DNA of 64,000 nt. It comes from Actinomycetota bacterium (GTDB lineage: Bacteria > Actinomycetota > Acidimicrobiia > Acidimicrobiales > Ilumatobacteraceae). Shown in pieces: positions 52,328 through 60,513 of the stretch. The stretch lies in the NCBI GenBank assembly GCA_963169665.1, contig CAUJET010000016.1:1-64000 (forward strand). The letters run 5' to 3'. A program made the position numbers and the translations under genes. A model generated the notes under the pieces. The model had not been told where the DNA came from. It did not search any database and was given only the letters and a program-made list of their open reading frames with translations. How positions within the stretch are numbered: the first letter of the stretch is position 1; every line of letters starts with the position of its first letter.

Positions 52328-53608
52328 CTACGGCAGCGGGACGGCGGCGAGCAGCGTCGGCGTCAGCCGCACCGTGTGCGGCGACAGACCGGTCCCCGCC
52401 GCCCGTTGGCGCACCCAACGGGTCGTCCGATCGCCGGCCAACACCGCCATCACCCGGTCGGGAGCCGCCGTCGTGCAGGTGATCACCGGCACGCTCGGCA
52501 GCCACTCGCCGCGGGGGTCGTGCACGACCTCGATCGTCCGGGTCTGGTTCGCGATCAACAGCTTGGGCACCAGCCGGCGCTGTGCCCACTCCTGCATCCT
52601 CGGGGTGAGCCGCGCCAGGTCGACCCGCGGCTGCTCGTAGCGCTGCTTGGCGAAACGCACCGGACGCTCGCCCCACAGGCACCGCCCCGGCTCGATCAGG
52701 CCGCTGGTGATCAGGGGCGGGCCGTCGACGTCGTCGCCCACCGCGCCGACCAGCCCGTAGTACTGGTCGCGGAAGTCGACCGCGAACGTCGCGATCGCGC
52801 CCAGCGTGTCACCGTCGGTCGCTGGTAGGTGCTCGACGTCGTCCAGGAGCAACGCACCCCAAGCGCCGTCGGCGAGCACCCCGGCCGGGGCCGGGGGCGC
52901 AGGCTCGAAGCCGTCACCCGAGGTGCGGGTGATCGTGTCGACCGCTCGACCCGTCTCCACCACCAGCGCACACGTGCGCACCGCTGCGTCGAACATCGCG
53001 TCGTTCGACCACCAGGCGTGCACCACGGCCCCGCGCACCAACACGTCGGCCCGGATGGGCGCCGCGTCGCGAGTCGACAACACCGACTGGGGCAGCACGA
53101 ACCCGACCCGCCCGCCGTCGGGGCGGGCGAGCTGCACGGCCATCGCGAGGAACTCGGCCGCAGCGTCGGCGTACGGCCCGCCCCCGTAGCGGGAACGCCC
53201 GCCGCGTGTGGTCACAGCCGCCATCTGGTTGAGGAACGGCGGGTTGCCGATCACGACGTCGAAGCGGTCGCCTCGCCAGTCGCGCTCGAGGGCGTCGGCC
53301 CGCACGATCTCGGCCTCGGGGACCGATCGACGCGCGGCGGCGACCGCGTCGGGGTCGACGTCGACCCCGACGAGCCGCACGGCTCGACCCCGGCGCGCGG
53401 CGTGGACCGCGACCGAGCGGAGGAACCGTCCGTCGCCGCACGCCGGGTCGAGCACCACGAGCGGCTCGGTCGAAGCCGCGAGCAACGAGTCGGGCAGCGT
53501 GATCTCCACCACGTGCTCGAGCAACGGCTCGGGCGTGTACCAGGCTCCCAACTGCTTGCGCCGCCCCGCGGCTCCGGAAGATCCGGCGGAGGGCTCGCGC
53601 GGCGGCAT
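52328..53608 (-). CDS. Orphan adenine-specific DNA methyltransferase-like protein
   Basis: 426 residues from ATG 53608. RKQLGAWYTPEPLLEHVVE is the N6-methylase motif X region, VLDPACGDGRFL motif I, and VVIGNPPFLN motif IV (NPPF catalytic). The C-terminal half (PGRCLWGERPVRFAKQRYEQP) resembles the target-recognition part of Eco57I/TaqI-type enzymes. No endonuclease or specificity gene adjoins it, so it may act alone in epigenetic marking, or methylate another substrate. 158 bases separate it from the exopolysaccharide operon. Confidence 0.78.
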   Translation of the reverse strand: MPPREPSAGSSGAAGRRKQLGAWYTPEPLLEHVVEITLPDSLLAASTEPLVVLDPACGDGRFLRSVAVHAARRGRAVRLVGVDVDPDAVAAARRSVPEAEIVRADALERDWRGDRFDVVIGNPPFLNQMAAVTTRGGRSRYGGGPYADAAAEFLAMAVQLARPDGGRVGFVLPQSVLSTRDAAPIRADVLVRGAVVHAWWSNDAMFDAAVRTCALVVETGRAVDTITRTSGDGFEPAPPAPAGVLADGAWGALLLDDVEHLPATDGDTLGAIATFAVDFRDQYYGLVGAVGDDVDGPPLITSGLIEPGRCLWGERPVRFAKQRYEQPRVDLARLTPRMQEWAQRRLVPKLLIANQTRTIEVVHDPRGEWLPSVPVITCTTAAPDRVMAVLAGDRTTRWVRQRAAGTGLSPHTVRLTPTLLAAVPLP

Positions 53609-53707
53609 GCACGCAGCGTAGGAGGGCGGCCTCGTCGATCGAGCACGGCGCATCGTGCCCGCCGCGGATCGTAACGCCCGGAAGGTCCATGGCTAAGGTC
53701 GCTGGCC

Positions 53708-54631
53708 GTGACCGAGGCAGACGGCCGGTATCTCACGTTCTCGCGTGACGAGTGGGCGGATCTCCGCGCGGCGACGCCGCTCACCCTGCGCGAGGCCGAC
53801 CTCCAGGAGCTGCGCGGCCTCACCGATCGCATCGACCTCGACGAGGTGGCGGCGATCTACCTCCCGCTCACCCGTCTGCTCAACCTGTATGTCGCGGCGA
53901 CACAGAACCTGCACAAGGTGTCCGCTGCGTTCCTCGGCACCCTCGCCCCGAAGGTGCCGTACGTCATCGGCGTCGCCGGCAGCGTGGCGGTCGGCAAGAG
54001 CACCTTCGCCCGCATCCTGCAGGCGCTGCTCGCCCGCTGGCCCGACCACCCGCAGGTGGGCCTCGTCACCACCGACGGATTCCTGCACCCCAACGCCGTC
54101 CTCGCCGAGCGCGGCATCATGAACCGCAAGGGCTTCCCCGAGAGCTACGACACGCGTCGGCTCATCGAATTCCTCCGCGAGCTCAAGAGCGGCGCATCGC
54201 AGGCGAGCGCACCTGTCTACAGCCATGTCGTCTACGACATCGTCGAGGGCGACGAGGTGGTCGTGAACCGCCCCGACATCCTCATCCTCGAGGGTCTCAA
54301 CGTGCTGCAGGTCGGCGGTGCCGACGAGTTCGTGAGCGACTACTTCGACTTCAGCATCTACATCGACGCCGACGAGAGCCACATCGAGGAGTGGTACGTC
54401 CAGCGGTTCCTGAAGCTCTGCGAGACCGTGTTCCAGGACCCCAACAGCTTCTTCCAGAACTACGCGCACCTCAGCCACGACGAGGCGGTCGCCACCGCAC
54501 GCGGCATCTGGCGCGAGATCAACGGCAAGAACCTCCGCGAGAACATCGCCCCCACGAAGACCCGCGCGAGCCTGTTGCTGCGCAAGGGCCTCGACCACCG
54601 CGTCACCGACGTCTCGCTCCGCCGCCTCTGA
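53708..54631 (+). CDS. coaA: Pantothenate kinase type I
   Basis: 307 residues from a [16 protein letters not shown] opens the protein as in Coa[18 protein letters not shown] (about 94-110) holds Walker [11 protein letters not shown] (about 120-129) and [10 protein letters not shown] follow with catalytic Asp and Glu, and GRIWREIN-like [11 protein letters not shown] closes it. It makes 4'-phosphopantothenate, the first committed step to CoA. Length matches the family. The end overlaps the convergent TetR gene by 29 bases. Confidence 0.93.
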   Translation: MTEADGRYLTFSRDEWADLRAATPLTLREADLQELRGLTDRIDLDEVAAIYLPLTRLLNLYVAATQNLHKVSAAFLGTLAPKVPYVIGVAGSVAVGKSTFARILQALLARWPDHPQVGLVTTDGFLHPNAVLAERGIMNRKGFPESYDTRRLIEFLRELKSGASQASAPVYSHVVYDIVEGDEVVVNRPDILILEGLNVLQVGGADEFVSDYFDFSIYIDADESHIEEWYVQRFLKLCETVFQDPNSFFQNYAHLSHDEAVATARGIWREINGKNLRENIAPTKTRASLLLRKGLDHRVTDVSLRRL

Positions 54632-55403
54632 CCCCGGTCGTGGTCCTCTGGGTCGGCTTCCCCGTCGGCTGCACCGCGGCCAGCCCGTCGAGCACCCGCT
54701 CGAGCCCGTAGTCGAACTGCGCGTCGCTCACGAACTCCGCTGCCCGCGGTCGGACGGCGATCGTGTGCGGGAAGCGCTCGGGGTCGAGTTGTTCCACGGG
54801 GAAGTCCAGCCCGGGGGCATCGGCACCGTCGGCGCTGAATCCCTGACGTCGCCGCGGCACCTCGAGGGCCACGAACCCGATCGTGTACGTGAGGACCGCC
54901 TTCGGTCCGCGGTCGGCGTGCTCGACCGAGAAACCGGCATCGAGCATCACCGCCAGGCCGTACTCGCCGATCGCGAGCCCGCTGCTGCCGAGCGAGGGTC
55001 GCGTGACGAGCGGTGCGACGAGGCCCGGGTGGGCCAGCATCGTGCGGCGGACCGAGTGGCCGAGCTCGCGCAGACCGGAGCGCCAGCCCAGGCGTGACGA
55101 GGGCAGCTGCACCTCCGACACCGCCAGGTCGAGCACGCCGTCGATCAGCTCGTCCTTGTTGGCGACGTGTCGGTAGAGCGCCATCGGCACCACCCCGAGC
55201 CGGTCGGCCAGCCGTCGCATCGTGAGCGCCTCGTCGCCCTCCTCGTCGAGCAGGGCGATCGCCTCGACGAGGACCGCCTGCTTGGTGAGCCGGGGGGCCG
55301 GTACAGGGTTCCTCGCCACGACGGGGAGCGTAGCCACCGTGCCGGAATCCACCCCGGTGCCGCGCCGCCCGCCGCCCGTTGCGATCGCCCGGCCCGATCT
55401 CAT
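54603..55403 (-). CDS. TetR-family regulator with TetR_C-type ligand domain
   Basis: 266 residues from ATG 55403; GTG starts further in (for example before ATLPVVARN) or ATG 55424 are alternatives. The conserved part starts [23 protein letters not shown]; the HTH is [23 protein letters not shown]. The C-terminal domain is of the TetR_C_1 type, seen in regulators of drug efflux. Two 17-base palindromes lie just upstream at 55424-55463, between this gene and the plus-strand membrane protein gene, so it probably represses both. Confidence 0.82.
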   Translation of the reverse strand: MRSGRAIATGGGRRGTGVDSGTVATLPVVARNPVPAPRLTKQAVLVEAIALLDEEGDEALTMRRLADRLGVVPMALYRHVANKDELIDGVLDLAVSEVQLPSSRLGWRSGLRELGHSVRRTMLAHPGLVAPLVTRPSLGSSGLAIGEYGLAVMLDAGFSVEHADRGPKAVLTYTIGFVALEVPRRRQGFSADGADAPGLDFPVEQLDPERFPHTIAVRPRAAEFVSDAQFDYGLERVLDGLAAVQPTGKPTQRTTTGVRGGGARRR

Positions 55404-55423
55404 GTGCTCGACGTCACTTGACA

Positions 55424-55463
55424 TGTGTACAGCGTACACAGTTTGATGTGTACAACGTACACA
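55424..55463. promoter_or_regulatory. Double palindromic operator
   Basis: Two copies of TGTGTACA(G/A)CGTACACA, at 55424-55440 and 55447-55463, sit 23 bases centre to centre (about two helical turns). The arms TGTGTAC/GTACACA are perfect. The pair lies between the divergent TetR and membrane-protein genes and ends 16 bases before the latter's start. Cooperative binding of two TetR dimers is the likely reading. Confidence 0.72.
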
Positions 55464-55479
55464 TCTTGGAGGAACGAAC

Positions 55480-56082
55480 ATGACCGCACGATTCGACACC
55501 CGCCGCTGGGCCCGATGGGCTGGGAGCTTCATCGGCTTCCCGCTCGCCGGGCTGGCCGCCAAGGCGGTGGCCGGCCCCATCGACAGCACCACCGCCGCCC
55601 TCCTGGGTGGCGCCGCAGCCGGCGCGACGCTCGGCGCCGTGCAGTCGTTCGCCCTCCGAGCCGACGCCCGCACCCGCGGCCGTTGGATCGCCGCCACCGC
55701 CGCCGGCATGGCGACTGGGCTCGCGTTCGGCGCAACCGCCGTCGACTTCGCGTTCGACGCCACCAGCCTCGTCACCATGGGCGCCGTCACCGGCGCGGCG
55801 ATCGGAGCCGCCCAGGCGGCCGTGCTGCCGGCATCGCCCGCCCGCCGCGGCGTGTGGGCCGCCACCTCGACCGCGGTCTGGGCGCTCGGCTGGCTCATCA
55901 CCTCGCAGGTGATCGTCGATGCCGATGCTCGGTGGGCCAACTTCGGCGCCAGCGGCGCGCTCGTCGCGACGATGATCGGTGGCCTCGTCCTCGCCGCGGA
56001 CTCGCACCCCGCGGCGGCACCGGATGATCGCCATGCCGCGGCCGAGGGGCGGCCGTCCGTTCACGCGGTCACCGGGAGGTGA
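55480..56082 (+). CDS. Small polytopic membrane protein under TetR control
   Basis: 200 residues with a GGAGGAAC ribosome site. About five or six Ala/Gly-rich hydrophobic segments (FIGFPLAGLAAKAVAG, then LLGGAAAGATLGAVQ, GMATGLAFGATAV, MGAVTGAAIGAAQAAV, WALGWLITSQVIV). No motif of a known transporter family. A TetR-type double operator overlaps its promoter region, so it is probably induced by a small molecule. Confidence 0.68.
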   Translation: MTARFDTRRWARWAGSFIGFPLAGLAAKAVAGPIDSTTAALLGGAAAGATLGAVQSFALRADARTRGRWIAATAAGMATGLAFGATAVDFAFDATSLVTMGAVTGAAIGAAQAAVLPASPARRGVWAATSTAVWALGWLITSQVIVDADARWANFGASGALVATMIGGLVLAADSHPAAAPDDRHAAAEGRPSVHAVTGR

Positions 56083-56106
56083 CGGTCTCGTCGGCTTCCC
56101 GGTGGG

Positions 56107-56847
56107 TCAGTCGAGGCCGAGCAGCGCCGGCAGGTCGGCCAGCGACGACAGCTCGGTGAACAGCTCGTCGTGGTCGACGTGCTCGAGCTCCCACAACAGG
56201 TGGTACGGCACGTGCACGGCATGCCCGCCGAGGGCCATGACCGGCAGGATGTCGCTGCGCACGCTGTTGCCCACCATCAGGAACCGGTCGGGCGCCACGC
56301 CGAACCGCTGGAGCAGCTTGGCGTAGGTCTCGGCGTCCTTCTCGAGCACCACCTCGAGATGTTCGAAGTGGTGCGCCAGCCCGCTGGTCGTGATCTTGTG
56401 GGTCTGGTGCACCAGGTCGCCCTTGGTGATCAGCACGATCCGGTAGTGGGCGCCCACCTTCGCCAGCACCTCGGGCACGTGGGGCAGCAGGTGCACCGGC
56501 TCCTCGAGCTGGGTGCGGGCCATCTCGACCAGCTCGGCGATCACCCCGGTGGGCACGGCGCCGCCGCTGATCGTGATGGCCGCCTCGACCATCGAGATCG
56601 CGAAGGCCTTCACGCCGTAGCCGAACGTGTGCAGGTTCTTGCGCTCGACGGCCGTGAGGGCGGCCTTCACGTCGATGCCCTCGGACACGAACGGCGCCAC
56701 CAGCTCCACGAAGCGGAGTTCGTTGGCGCGGAAGCCGTCCTCGCTCTGCCAGAGGGTGTCGTCGGCGTCGAAGCCGATCACGTCGTAGGGAGGAATGTCG
56801 GTGCGGGGAGTGTCAGGGTGGGAGGTGGCGCTCATGAAGGTGTCCAT
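56107..56847 (-). CDS. HAD-family hydrolase
   Basis: 246 residues from ATG 56847; an ATG at 56835 is also in frame. GFDADDTLWQSE (about 25-36) is motif I with the DxD pair; IVLITKGD motif II; a Lys in VVLEKDAETYAKLL motif III; FLMVGNSVRSDI motif IV (with Asp one turn later). The layout is that of phosphoglycolate-phosphatase-like enzymes, with a helical cap at about 45-110. Substrate unknown. Starts 21 bases after the GrpB-family stop. Confidence 0.85.
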   Translation of the reverse strand: MDTFMSATSHPDTPRTDIPPYDVIGFDADDTLWQSEDGFRANELRFVELVAPFVSEGIDVKAALTAVERKNLHTFGYGVKAFAISMVEAAITISGGAVPTGVIAELVEMARTQLEEPVHLLPHVPEVLAKVGAHYRIVLITKGDLVHQTHKITTSGLAHHFEHLEVVLEKDAETYAKLLQRFGVAPDRFLMVGNSVRSDILPVMALGGHAVHVPYHLLWELEHVDHDELFTELSSLADLPALLGLD

Positions 56848-56868
56848 GTTGGCTGATGCATCGGCATC

Positions 56869-57480
56869 TCAGTCGGCGCGATTGACGTCTTCCACCGCAT
56901 CGAGTTCGGATTCGGTGAGCCCCGCGGCCAACAGGATCCGACGCACGATGGCGGACTTGCCCTCCACGTACTCGTCGATCCGGTCGACCGTGAGCTGCTC
57001 GGCCAGGGCACGCTTCACGGCCGCGTACTCGTCGCGCAGGCCGGCATCTCGGCGCAACACCTCGCGCAGGCCGACGTGGTTTCGCAGCGACAGGCACCCG
57101 TCGACCACCACGTAGGTGTTGCGCATCGGGCCGTCCGGGGCCCGGAACGCATGCCGGCCCGGTACGCCCATCTCGCCGCGGGGTTCGTACCCCACCCGGG
57201 TCAACGCTTCGGTCGCTGCCATCACGTCGTCGGCGCCGACCACGATGTCGATGTCGATCACCGGCTTGGCCCACAGGCCCGGCACGGACGTGCTGCCGAC
57301 GTGCTCGATCGAGACCACCGGTACCCCGTCGAGCGCCGACCACAACCCGCGGGCCACCTCGTCAAACCATCGAGGCCATGCCGGGTCGTACGCGACCACC
57401 TTGATCCGCCCCTCGATCCGCGCCGGTGCCGGCTGGTCCGGTGCCGGCTGGTCCGGTGCCGGCTCGGCCGCCGCGGTCAC
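56869..57480 (-). CDS. GrpB-family (UPF0157) nucleotidyltransferase-like protein
   Basis: 203 residues from a GTG. VVAYDPAWPRWFDEVA and VSIEHVGSTSVPGLWAKPVIDIDI (the latter with the Gly-Ser and DxD of a nucleotidyltransferase fold) are the family signatures; FRAPDGPMRNTYVVV follows. The N-terminus carries a tandem PAPDQ repeat encoded by a 15-base DNA repeat near 57427-57465. The function of the family is unproven. It overlaps the upstream HTH gene by four bases. Confidence 0.85.
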   Translation of the reverse strand: MTAAAEPAPDQPAPDQPAPARIEGRIKVVAYDPAWPRWFDEVARGLWSALDGVPVVSIEHVGSTSVPGLWAKPVIDIDIVVGADDVMAATEALTRVGYEPRGEMGVPGRHAFRAPDGPMRNTYVVVDGCLSLRNHVGLREVLRRDAGLRDEYAAVKRALAEQLTVDRIDEYVEGKSAIVRRILLAAGLTESELDAVEDVNRAD

Positions 57481-57845
57481 GACCGATGGAGGGCGTTCAG
57501 GTAGTTGTAGACCGTGATCCGGCTGACACCCATCGCGTCGGCCACGTCCTCCACGGCACGGCGCAAGGTGAACGCACCTCGTTCGTCGAGGAGCCGGATG
57601 GCGCGCTGCTTCTCCTCACGGCTGAGCTGCGGCAGCCGGGTGCCGAACTCGCGCTCGACCCCCTCGATCAACCGGTCGAGTGCGCCGTGCAACGGTGCCA
57701 TCCGCACCGCGGCGACCTCGACGCCCTCCCACTTGAGTGGCAGGTCGCCGGGCTCACGTGCGTCGAGCGGCACGATCTGCGCGCCGAGCGCCTCGATGAT
57801 CGGCTTCACCGCGAGCACGAGCGGATGACGGGGCAGCCGGGTCAC
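57477..57845 (-). CDS. HTH protein (YheO/DauR-type C-terminal domain)
   Basis: 122 residues from a GTG at 57845 chosen for its GTGA overlap with the upstream stop. The last 50 residues, from LSREEKQRAIRLLDERGAF to VADAMGVSRITVYNYLNAL, match the HTH_22 domain of YheO/DauR regulators. The N-terminal PAS-like domain of that family is missing, replaced by a 65-residue segment. It probably binds DNA and senses a ligand through, or with, its coupled neighbours. Confidence 0.72.
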   Translation of the reverse strand: MTRLPRHPLVLAVKPIIEALGAQIVPLDAREPGDLPLKWEGVEVAAVRMAPLHGALDRLIEGVEREFGTRLPQLSREEKQRAIRLLDERGAFTLRRAVEDVADAMGVSRITVYNYLNALHRS

Positions 57846-58153
57846 GGCGACGCCGTCCCTTCGGCCCATTCGTCGACACCGGCCGGTGGCGCGTCCGGTG
57901 CCTCGGAGGGTTCGCTGCCGCGATCGGCGGTCAACGACACATGGGTCGCGCCGTTGGCGAAGGCCGCGGCGATGATCGCCTGGGCGAACTCGCCCGCCCG
58001 TGCGACCGGGACCACGCAGGTGGTGCCGAACGGACCGAACTCGACCGACGCCCCGAGCGCCTCGGCCGCCTCGACGGCGAGCAGCACGTGAGGGCCCGGG
58101 TGCCCCTCGACGAAGGGTTCGATCGTGAACTCCAGGGTCAACACGGGCCTCAT
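57842..58153 (-). CDS. Thiamine-binding (YkoF/MTH1187-like) domain protein
   Basis: 103 residues from ATG 58153. LTLEFTIEPFVEGHPGPHV, GASVEFGPFGTTCVV and AIIAAAFANGATHVSL follow the ferredoxin-like pattern of the Thiamine_BP family (PF01910): a beta strand, helix, then a GP-G-T turn and a second helix. Members bind thiamine or hydroxymethylpyrimidine. GTGA coupling to the HTH gene suggests a sensor and regulator pair. The assignment rests on pattern, not on a binding-site residue. Confidence 0.6.
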   Translation of the reverse strand: MRPVLTLEFTIEPFVEGHPGPHVLLAVEAAEALGASVEFGPFGTTCVVPVARAGEFAQAIIAAAFANGATHVSLTADRGSEPSEAPDAPPAGVDEWAEGTASP

Positions 58154-58280
58154 GGTACCGGCCCCCCGCACCCCGGTGCCCGGGCGGGTCGGGCCGGGTG
58201 GTGTGGACGAGCGGGATGCCGGCGGCCGACGGGCCGGCGCCTGGAGGCGGTGCGCCGGCACGATCCTCACCGGGCGCCCG

Positions 58281-58547
58281 TCACCTGCCCATCACTCGCT
58301 GGAGTTCGGTGGAGCGCTGCACGCAGTCGCGCCCGGCGGCGTCGAAGGCCTCCCCGAGCCGGGCGAGAGCCGTGCGGAACGTGCCGCTCCACTCCTGCTC
58401 GAACCGGTCGCGGGCCGGTCCGACCCACGTCGTACCGCCCAGGGCCGACGTGACCGTGCTGGTGATGGCCTCGATGCTGTCGATCTGCCGCTGCAGCTGG
58501 CGCCCGAGGGCGGCGAGCTGCTCGGGGTTCGCACCGAACATGGACAT
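58281..58547 (-). CDS. WXG100-family protein
   Basis: 88 residues from ATG 58547. MFGANPEQLAALGRQLQRQI forms helix one, TWVGPARDRFEQEW gives the W-x-G turn (Trp-Val-Gly) followed by helix two, as in ESAT-6-like proteins secreted by type VII systems. The YxxxD/E export signal is not obvious at the C-terminus. No ESX genes are in the window, so it is an orphan. Confidence 0.72.
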   Translation of the reverse strand: MSMFGANPEQLAALGRQLQRQIDSIEAITSTVTSALGGTTWVGPARDRFEQEWSGTFRTALARLGEAFDAAGRDCVQRSTELQRVMGR

Positions 58548-58647
58548 GACTGCTCCCATCTGCGAGGGCGGACCACCGCCTCGTCGACCACCACAGATGG
58601 GCAGTGGGGCAGCCGCTCCGGAAAACGTCCGGCAGGCGACCCTCGGA

Positions 58648-59196
58648 TCAGTGGCGATCGTCGATGAGTGGCAGGAGCAGCGCGATCGAGTCGGGGACGA
58701 ACCGCTCGATACGGCGGAGCTCGTCGAGCTCGGCCCAGGTCACCCAGCGCACCTCCGCGATCTCCCCGTCGGTGAACCGGAACGGGCCGTCGTGCACGAC
58801 CCGGAAGCCGCGGCCGATGAGCGCCACCGAGTCGTCCCGGAACCGGCCCTCGCCCAACGACTCGAAATCGGTCGGCTCGACGCCCAGCTCCTCGGCCACC
58901 TCGCGACGCGCCGCGTCGAGGTAGTCCTCGCCCGCCGACACCACCCCACCCGCGGCGATGTCCCACAGGCCGGGCCAGACGTCCTTCGCGTCCGACCGTC
59001 GGTGCACGAGCAGCCGACCGTCGGTGGAGAACACGGCGACGGCGACCGCCCGGTGCTGCAGCCGGTCGCGACGCATCTCGGCCCGCGTCACGGTGCGCAC
59101 CACCACGTCGTCGTCGTCGACGACGTCCACCATCTCCACCGCCGGCATCTCCACCGCCGGCATCTCCACCGGCTCGCGTCCGGTCACCTCGTCCAT
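58648..59196 (-). CDS. Nudix hydrolase
   Basis: 182 residues. The Nudix box is GGVVSAGEDYLDAARREVAEELGV split as GGVVSAGEDYLDAA then RREVAEELGV (about 83-106; G-n5-E-n7-REVAEELG). The first 25 residues hold a VEMPA repeat encoded by a GGCATCTCCACC DNA repeat. The sequence resembles isopentenyl-diphosphate-isomerase-like or ADP-ribose Nudix enzymes without a deciding motif. It is divergent from the M20 gene, only 23 bases apart. Confidence 0.85.
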   Translation of the reverse strand: MDEVTGREPVEMPAVEMPAVEMVDVVDDDDVVVRTVTRAEMRRDRLQHRAVAVAVFSTDGRLLVHRRSDAKDVWPGLWDIAAGGVVSAGEDYLDAARREVAEELGVEPTDFESLGEGRFRDDSVALIGRGFRVVHDGPFRFTDGEIAEVRWVTWAELDELRRIERFVPDSIALLLPLIDDRH

Positions 59197-59219
59197 GGCT
59201 CCTGCTTTAGCATCACGAC

Positions 59220-60440
59220 ATGACGACCGACACGCTCCGCGAGGAAGCCCGCGACCTGCTCGACGACATGACGCAGCTGCGACGGCGGCTCCACCGGTGG
59301 CCCGAGGTCGGCAACCACCTGCCGCTCACCCGCGAGGCGGTGCTCGAAGCGATCGAGGGGCTGCCCCTCGATCTCACGCTGCACGAGACCACCAGCGGCA
59401 TCGCGGCGGTCCTCAACGGCGGCAGGCCCGGTCCCACCGTGCTCCTCCGCGGCGACATGGACGCCCTCCCGATGCCCGAGGACACCGGCCTCGACTTCGC
59501 GTCCAGCGTCGACAACGTCATGCACGCCTGCGGCCACGACACGCACGTATCGATGCTGGTCGGCGCGGCGCGGCTGCTGTCGGCCCGCGCCGCCGACATC
59601 CCGGGCCGCGTGCTGTTCATGTTCCAACCCGGCGAAGAAGGCCACCACGGCGCCCGCTACATGCTCGACGAGGGACTGCTCGACGTGGGCGCGCACCCGA
59701 TCGACGGCAGCCCGTCGCCGGTCACCGGTGCGTTCGCGATGCACATCACGTCGTCGAGCCCGGTCGGCTACGTCGCCACACGGCCCGGTCCGTGCATGGC
59801 CTCGAGCGACACGTTCACCGTGAAGGTCACCGGTCGCGGCGGCCACGCCAGCGAGCCGCACCGCACGCTCGACCCGATCCCCGTCGCCTGCGAGATCGTG
59901 CAGGCGCTGCAGATGATGGTCACCCGGCGCATCGACGTGTTCGACCCCACGATCGTCACCGTCTCGAAGATCACCGCCGGCACCACGTCGAACGTGATCC
60001 CCGAGACCGCCGAGATCCTCGGCACGATCCGCGCCGTCAGCGAGCGCACACGAGCGAAGGTGCACGACGGCATCCGCCGCGTGGCCGAGGGCATCGGCGC
60101 GGCCCACGAGGTGGGCATCGAGGTGCAGGTCAACCTCGGCTACCCGGTCACGGTGAACGGCGCGTCGTTCACCGACTTCAGCATGGGCGTCGCCCGCGAC
60201 ATCATCGGCGCCGACAAGGTCGTGAAGCTTCCCAACCCGGTCATGGGGGCAGAGGACTTCAGCTACGTCATCGAACAGGTGCCGGGCACGATGATGTTCC
60301 TCGGCGCCACGCCGCTCGACCGCAGCCTCGCGACCGCCGCGCCGAACCACTCGAACCGGGTGTTCTTCGACGAACAGGCGATGGTCGACGGCACCGCGAT
60401 CTACGCGGCCGTCGCCCTCCGCCACCTCGGCGTCGCCTGA
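59220..60440 (+). CDS. M20-family amidohydrolase
   Basis: 406 residues. LRGDMDALPM holds a metal-site Asp, HACGHDTHVSML the Cys and His metal ligands, FQPGEEGHHGA the catalytic and metal Glu, GRGGHASEPHRTLDP the dimer-domain lid, and PNHSNRVFFDE the late metal His. This is the layout of hippurate/N-acyl-amino-acid hydrolases. No signal peptide, so it acts in the cytoplasm on N-acyl amino acids. A hairpin follows before the convergent mannosidase gene. Confidence 0.87.
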   Translation: MTTDTLREEARDLLDDMTQLRRRLHRWPEVGNHLPLTREAVLEAIEGLPLDLTLHETTSGIAAVLNGGRPGPTVLLRGDMDALPMPEDTGLDFASSVDNVMHACGHDTHVSMLVGAARLLSARAADIPGRVLFMFQPGEEGHHGARYMLDEGLLDVGAHPIDGSPSPVTGAFAMHITSSSPVGYVATRPGPCMASSDTFTVKVTGRGGHASEPHRTLDPIPVACEIVQALQMMVTRRIDVFDPTIVTVSKITAGTTSNVIPETAEILGTIRAVSERTRAKVHDGIRRVAEGIGAAHEVGIEVQVNLGYPVTVNGASFTDFSMGVARDIIGADKVVKLPNPVMGAEDFSYVIEQVPGTMMFLGATPLDRSLATAAPNHSNRVFFDEQAMVDGTAIYAAVALRHLGVA

Positions 60441-60456
60441 CGGCCGCCTCCACCTC

Positions 60457-60503
60457 GTTCTGGGCGCGACTCTTCCCGCGGAGCGAGGATTCGCGACCAG
60501 AAC
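60457..60503. terminator. Imperfect hairpin between convergent genes
   Basis: GTTCTGGGCGCGA (60457-60469) and TCGCGACCAGAAC (60491-60503) pair with one mismatch, with further short pairing inside. It lies 17 bases after the M20 stop and 11 before the mannosidase stop, a fitting place for a bidirectional terminator. Confidence 0.5.
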
Positions 60504-60513
60504 GTGCAGCGGG

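Noticed and set aside
57424-57470. 15-base tandem repeat as a regulatory element
   Set aside because: It lies inside the GrpB-family gene and encodes a PAPDQ repeat at the N-terminus.
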